A stretch of DNA of 8,668 bases from Blastocatellia bacterium (GTDB lineage Bacteria > Acidobacteriota > Blastocatellia > Pyrinomonadales > Pyrinomonadaceae). A model generated the notes under the pieces. It was given only the letters and a program-made list of their open reading frames with translations. It was not told where the DNA came from and did no database searches. The stretch is taken from positions 1 through 8,668 of the forward strand of contig JACDAK010000306.1 in NCBI GenBank assembly GCA_013695495.1. Reading direction: 5' to 3'. The position numbers were made by a program, and so were the translations under genes. Shown in pieces: positions 5,098-8,668 of the stretch. Every line of letters begins with the position of its first letter. Within the stretch, counting starts at the first letter, position 1.

Positions 5098-7905
5098 CTA
5101 GCGATGTATCGCACAGTAGTCGCGGGGCTCCTGGCCGGGTACGAAGCGCCGGGGTTCACGGATCGGACAGTGCACCGAAGCGCGCAACCCGTTTGCCGGA
5201 CAGATCGAAAGGAGAACCGTTCGTACCTGAGAACCGGCCGCCGAGGATACGTTGCTATTAGTAGGCGGCGAATGCGCCTGCTGCTCAAGCTTTTCTTGCC
5301 AGGTCTCATTTATAGGGGTCGGATCGGGCTCGGGCACGAGGTCAACTGGATCCAGATCGTCGTCGTTGGTGATTAACTTTCGATTGGGTATGGTTCCCCC
5401 AATGAAATACTCAACACGTTTGAATTCCGTCGGAATGTCGGTCACGAATATTTGCTTCACAACCGGTTCATCGATAGTCGCCCACGCCGGATCATCATAG
5501 GACGCATCCGCAGGCGAAGGAGCTGCTTCGGGTGCTGTGGCATCTGAGACCGTTTCCGTTCCGTCCAACTCCTGCACCAGCGAACCATCTCGAATATCGA
5601 TCTCCGCCTTACGGACCATCGCCGGCATAGCCCAGTCGCCGCTCCATTCCGGGTGAAGCTTTAGCGCGTCACGCATGAAATCGGCCCATATCGGCATTGC
5701 CGAGTCCGACCCTTTCAGGCCGAGATCATCGTTATTATCGAACCCGACATAAACAACGCAAACAAGTTCCGGAGTGTACCCCGCGAACCATCCGTCGCGT
5801 GACGTGCCGGTCTTGCCGGCAATGCCGGACTTCCCGTCAACGTTCTTTAGGCCCCACGCCTGTGCCGAAGCGGCAGTTCCGCGATTGATGACATCCTTCA
5901 TGATGTCATTCATTATGAAAGCCACCTCAGGCCGCAGAACGTTTTGGCGGTCAGCCATCGGAGCGACGGTTGTCGTGCCGTCGCCTTTCGTTACCTTTGT
6001 GATCGGCATCGGCAATACCCGATCTCCCTGATTCGCGAATACAGAAAAGCCCGTTGCCACCTGCAGCGGAGTCGCTTCGGCGGTTCCTAAAGCCATTGAC
6101 GGATACGCCCGTTCCACTCGCGGCAAACCTGCACGTGCCGCCAAATTCATAACGCGGCCGATATTTAGCTGCATCGCCAGGTCCACGGTTATAGTATTCT
6201 TGCTTCGGACCAAAGCGTCTCGAAGTGTGATCTCCCTGTTCGAGAAACTATCACCGTAGTTATTGGGCGCATACGAATTGTTATCAAAGGTAAACACCTT
6301 CTTTTCATCCTTGAACACCGTCGCGGCGGTAAAGACTCTTGATGCCGGCTCGTACGCGGAGTTGATGGCGGCAGCGTAAACGAACGGCTTGAATACCGAC
6401 CCTGGCTGCCGCATAGCACTCGTTGCACGGTTGAACTGATTATCTAGATAGTCTCTGCCGCCGACCATGGCCACTATTTCGCCCGTCTTCGGCCGAATGG
6501 CGACAAGGGCGGCGTTGAGGTTCCCGGGTTTTTGTTTCTTATAAAGCTTTTCGATCTTTGCCAGTCTTTCGGAGACAGTCTTGTAAGCGATCCGCTGAAG
6601 ATCGGGGTCGATCGATGTGTATACCCTAAGGTGTTGAAGAGCCTCAGGGTCACCCACGATCTTGGGCAGTTCATCGACGATATATTGCGAGAAATAAGGC
6701 ATGCCCTCGAGGGCGTCCTTTGCCGAGACCACCCGAAGCTCAAGCGGCGTATTCCGTGCATTAAGATACTGCTGCTCCGTGATCGTTTCGGTCTCGCGCA
6801 TCGAATCGAGGACCTGATTACGCCGTTCCCGCACGCGTTCGACGTTCTTATAAGGGTTATATCTATTAGGGCTTCGCAATATCCCCGCCAGAAAAGCGGA
6901 CTCCGGCAAAGTCAATTGCGATACGTCCTTCCCAAAATACGACCCCGAAGCCTCACCAACGCCATAGATCGCAACTCCCGTCTGCTGCCCCAGATAGATC
7001 TGATTCGCGTATAACGTAAAGATCTCTTCTTTCGTCAAGCGTGTCTCGATTATTATCGACATGAACGCCTCGGTGATCTTGCGTTCGATCGTCTGCTCAT
7101 TCGTGAGGAAAAGGTTCTTGACGAGTTGCTGCGTGATTGACGAACCGCCCTGATTCGCGATCGGCGAATCATCTTCACCCTCATAACGTCGCCAAAGGGC
7201 GCGAGCGATACCACGAAAATTCACGCCATAGTGATCAAAAAACGCGCGGTCCTCGGTAACCGTCATCGCTTTAACCAGGTGCGGCGGAAGGTCAGCAAAC
7301 TTTACGGTCGTACGGCGGCCGTCGCCTTCTCCCGCGATAGTGCTGAGTATCTTAGGTTCCAGGGCCGCAGTTTTCATCTCGATCGAAGTGCCGAGATCGG
7401 TTATCTTTGCGACCGCCTTCAAGTCGTTCGAAAATGTAACCTCCAGCGTCTGATATACCTTCTTACCGTCGATAATTCCGGTAAGGCCCGGTTCTATCGT
7501 CAATTTTGCGGACTCAAACGAATAGCGACTGCGGTCAGCATCTGCCCGGTTGTTCTTTTCGATATATCCTGCGGATTTGAGATACGCGATAAGCTCCAAC
7601 GGCGTTATAGCTTCATTTTCGCGAAGCGTCTTTGGAGCAGAATATATGCCCGCGGAAGCGGTAAACACATCCCCGCTCAAAAGCCGGCGATCGACCCGAT
7701 CCGAAAATTCAAACCAGTAATAAGTCAGCGTGAAAAACGAGGCAAGCAGAAAAAGGGCCGCCAACGAGAACGTCCATCCGTTAAAGATCTTGCGCAAGAT
7801 TCGGCGCACGCGTGAAGGCGGCGGTGAGCGGTAAGCCGACACGCGCCTGTTGCTGTTCGCCGCAGGCTTATTACGCTTACTTCTCGAATCGTTTGGGGTT
7901 CGCAT
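5098..7905 (-). CDS. Bifunctional class A penicillin-binding protein (PBP1-type)
   Basis: This inner-membrane enzyme polymerises lipid II into glycan strands and cross-links the stem peptides in the periplasm. Layout of the 935 residues: a basic cytoplasmic tail (1-42); one membrane helix (about 43-64); a UB2H-like module (about 80-190, as in E. coli PBP1b); and a GT51 glycosyltransferase with TEDRAFFDHYG (catalytic Glu219), GGSSITQQLVKN (253-264) and RKITEA (275-280). The transpeptidase follows, with SVFK (nucleophile Ser503, Lys506), SKN (568-570) and KTGTS (698-702). An acidic, Pro-rich linker (about 780-885) then leads to a tail with Cys902, Cys913, Cys931 and His934. All catalytic motifs are intact, so both activities are expected. 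The size is larger than E. coli PBP1b (844) because of the linker and tail. The ATG at 7905 gives a sensible membrane topology but lacks a good Shine-Dalgarno. It is divergent from the epimerase gene. mrcB would be the nearest E. coli analogue; I do not assert orthology. Confidence 0.95.
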   Translation of the reverse strand: MRTPNDSRSKRNKPAANSNRRVSAYRSPPPSRVRRILRKIFNGWTFSLAALFLLASFFTLTYYWFEFSDRVDRRLLSGDVFTASAGIYSAPKTLRENEAITPLELIAYLKSAGYIEKNNRADADRSRYSFESAKLTIEPGLTGIIDGKKVYQTLEVTFSNDLKAVAKITDLGTSIEMKTAALEPKILSTIAGEGDGRRTTVKFADLPPHLVKAMTVTEDRAFFDHYGVNFRGIARALWRRYEGEDDSPIANQGGSSITQQLVKNLFLTNEQTIERKITEAFMSIIIETRLTKEEIFTLYANQIYLGQQTGVAIYGVGEASGSYFGKDVSQLTLPESAFLAGILRSPNRYNPYKNVERVRERRNQVLDSMRETETITEQQYLNARNTPLELRVVSAKDALEGMPYFSQYIVDELPKIVGDPEALQHLRVYTSIDPDLQRIAYKTVSERLAKIEKLYKKQKPGNLNAALVAIRPKTGEIVAMVGGRDYLDNQFNRATSAMRQPGSVFKPFVYAAAINSAYEPASRVFTAATVFKDEKKVFTFDNNSYAPNNYGDSFSNREITLRDALVRSKNTITVDLAMQLNIGRVMNLAARAGLPRVERAYPSMALGTAEATPLQVATGFSVFANQGDRVLPMPITKVTKGDGTTTVAPMADRQNVLRPEVAFIMNDIMKDVINRGTAASAQAWGLKNVDGKSGIAGKTGTSRDGWFAGYTPELVCVVYVGFDNNDDLGLKGSDSAMPIWADFMRDALKLHPEWSGDWAMPAMVRKAEIDIRDGSLVQELDGTETVSDATAPEAAPSPADASYDDPAWATIDEPVVKQIFVTDIPTEFKRVEYFIGGTIPNRKLITNDDDLDPVDLVPEPDPTPINETWQEKLEQQAHSPPTNSNVSSAAGSQVRTVLLSICPANGLRASVHCPIREPRRFVPGQEPRDYCAIHR

Positions 7906-8007
7906 GGTGTGGTTCGGTCCGAAGAAGTTAGTGGGCTTTCACGATATGGCCGTTGCCTTGTAAAATTCTATAAGGTTTGCGGGGCTTATGTCCACAAGTT
8001 TCATTCT
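7906..8007. promoter_or_regulatory. Divergent intergenic region with candidate plus-strand promoter
   Basis: This 102-bp gap must carry the starts of both the PBP transcript (minus) and the epimerase transcript (plus). On the plus strand, TTCACG (7938-7943) and TAAAAT (7961-7966) are 17 bp apart, a modest sigma-70-like match (4/6 and 5/6) that would start transcription near 7973. On the minus strand I see TTTACA (7964-7959) but no matching -10 at the right distance. The sites are tentative. Confidence 0.35.
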
Positions 8008-8668
8008 ATGAATACACTGGTCACCGGCGGCTCGGGCTATCTCGGCACTTTCATTCGCGATTATTTCACGGCGGATAATCTCTCGCGGCGCTCCGGACTG
8101 GACGTCACCGACCCCGATGATGCGTCGATCGCCGGCGACTACGATCTCGTGATCCATCTCGCTGCACATCTCGACAAATCGCCCGAAGCCGAAAAACGAG
8201 TTTTCGCCACAAACATCGACGGAACGGTCAACGTTCTGCGGTCGATGAAGAAAGATGCTGTCTTCATTTTTGCATCTACAAAAGATGTTTACGGCAGGTT
8301 TGCCGACAACCATCGTCTAGTGCCCGAAACATGTGAGACTCTTTACAACGGCCAGTCTGCCTTCGAATGGTCAAAGCTGATCGCAGAACGCTACGTCGAG
8401 TTTTACGCTCATAAAAATCAGTTCCGTTCATGTATTTTCCGCGCATCGACAATTTATGCTCCTGACAGCTTTGGCAATCTCCCCAGCTTTGTCGGTCACT
8501 TCCTAAATACCATCCAGCGGGGCGATACGCTTACCATACCAGGCGGTGGTAGGCCCGTTCGAGACCTTCTCTATGTTGAAGATTTAGCACAAGCATGCAA
8601 GGCTTTTGCTGATTCGATCATCCGGCATGGCCTCTACAATCTCGGCGGCGGGCCAAATAATGCTATGT
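8008..8668 (+). CDS. NAD-dependent epimerase/dehydratase, extended SDR (3' end outside window)
   Basis: The reading frame runs 220 codons from the ATG at 8008 to the window edge. The product has an N-terminal Rossmann fold with TGGSGYLG (6-13), the TGxxGxxG dinucleotide-binding motif of extended short-chain dehydrogenases. It also has DLVIHLAAH (46-54), the conserved N69-I-D-G-T-V-N-V-L segment, FASTKDVYG (88-96), RASTIYAP (145-152), and RPVRDLLYVEDLAQA (182-196), which matches the family's R-D-F/L-(I/V)-H/Y-V-x-D block. Such enzymes usually modify nucleotide-activated sugars for surface polysaccharides; the actual substrate cannot be read here. The YxxxK catalytic pair appears as Phe119-Glu-Trp-Ser-Lys123, so the usual Tyr is replaced. 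The Shine-Dalgarno is poor, and a seven-codon mini-ORF ends on the start codon. No partner gene is visible. The family call is firm; the function is open. Confidence 0.92.
   Translation, partial: MNTLVTGGSGYLGTFIRDYFTADNLSRRSGLDVTDPDDASIAGDYDLVIHLAAHLDKSPEAEKRVFATNIDGTVNVLRSMKKDAVFIFASTKDVYGRFADNHRLVPETCETLYNGQSAFEWSKLIAERYVEFYAHKNQFRSCIFRASTIYAPDSFGNLPSFVGHFLNTIQRGDTLTIPGGGRPVRDLLYVEDLAQACKAFADSIIRHGLYNLGGGPNNAM

Noticed and set aside
7231..7815. 194-codon open frame on the plus strand opposite the PBP N-terminal part
   Set aside because: The translation is Arg-rich with no domain, and it lies wholly inside the PBP gene.
7939..8313. Minus-strand open frame across the divergent gap and the epimerase start
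   Set aside because: It overlaps the epimerase N-terminal Rossmann motif in antisense and its protein has no recognisable feature.

Overview
The window looks like a piece of chromosome from a moderately GC-rich Gram-negative bacterium. The tandem DUF3108-like secreted protein, the small CPCC/coiled-coil protein and the class A penicillin-binding protein with a Cys-rich tail recall Acidobacteriota (Blastocatellia/Pyrinomonadaceae type). That placement is inferred from remembered protein families, not from a search. I see no mobile element, CRISPR array, rRNA or tRNA, and no base-composition break.

The layout is compact. From about 7905 down to 1, everything is on the minus strand. In order of transcription: a bifunctional penicillin-binding protein (7905-5098); a 257-bp gap holding the glnA control region; type I glutamine synthetase glnA (4840-3419); a 59-bp gap with a strong hairpin; a GNAT acetyltransferase (3359-2772); a putative lipoprotein (2772-2128); a 94-residue CPCC/coiled-coil protein (2123-1839); pyrF (1826-1068); and a DUF3108-like exported protein whose start overlaps the pyrF stop and which runs off the left edge. 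From the acetyltransferase onward the genes overlap or sit 4-12 bp apart, so they look like one transcript. At the right end, across a 102-bp divergent gap, a plus-strand NAD-dependent epimerase/dehydratase starts at 8008 and runs off the right edge.

Functionally this is a mixed housekeeping neighbourhood: peptidoglycan synthesis (PBP), nitrogen assimilation (glnA), de novo pyrimidine synthesis (pyrF), envelope proteins of unknown role, and probably surface-sugar metabolism (epimerase). The most informative regulatory signal is a good match to a sigma-54 (-24/-12) promoter just upstream of glnA, placed so that a short leader would carry glnA's strong ribosome binding site. Other points worth checking are the hairpin close to the acetyltransferase start, a Tyr-to-Phe change at the expected catalytic position of the epimerase, and the Cys3-His tail of the PBP. 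I found nothing that I would call a new multi-gene system.
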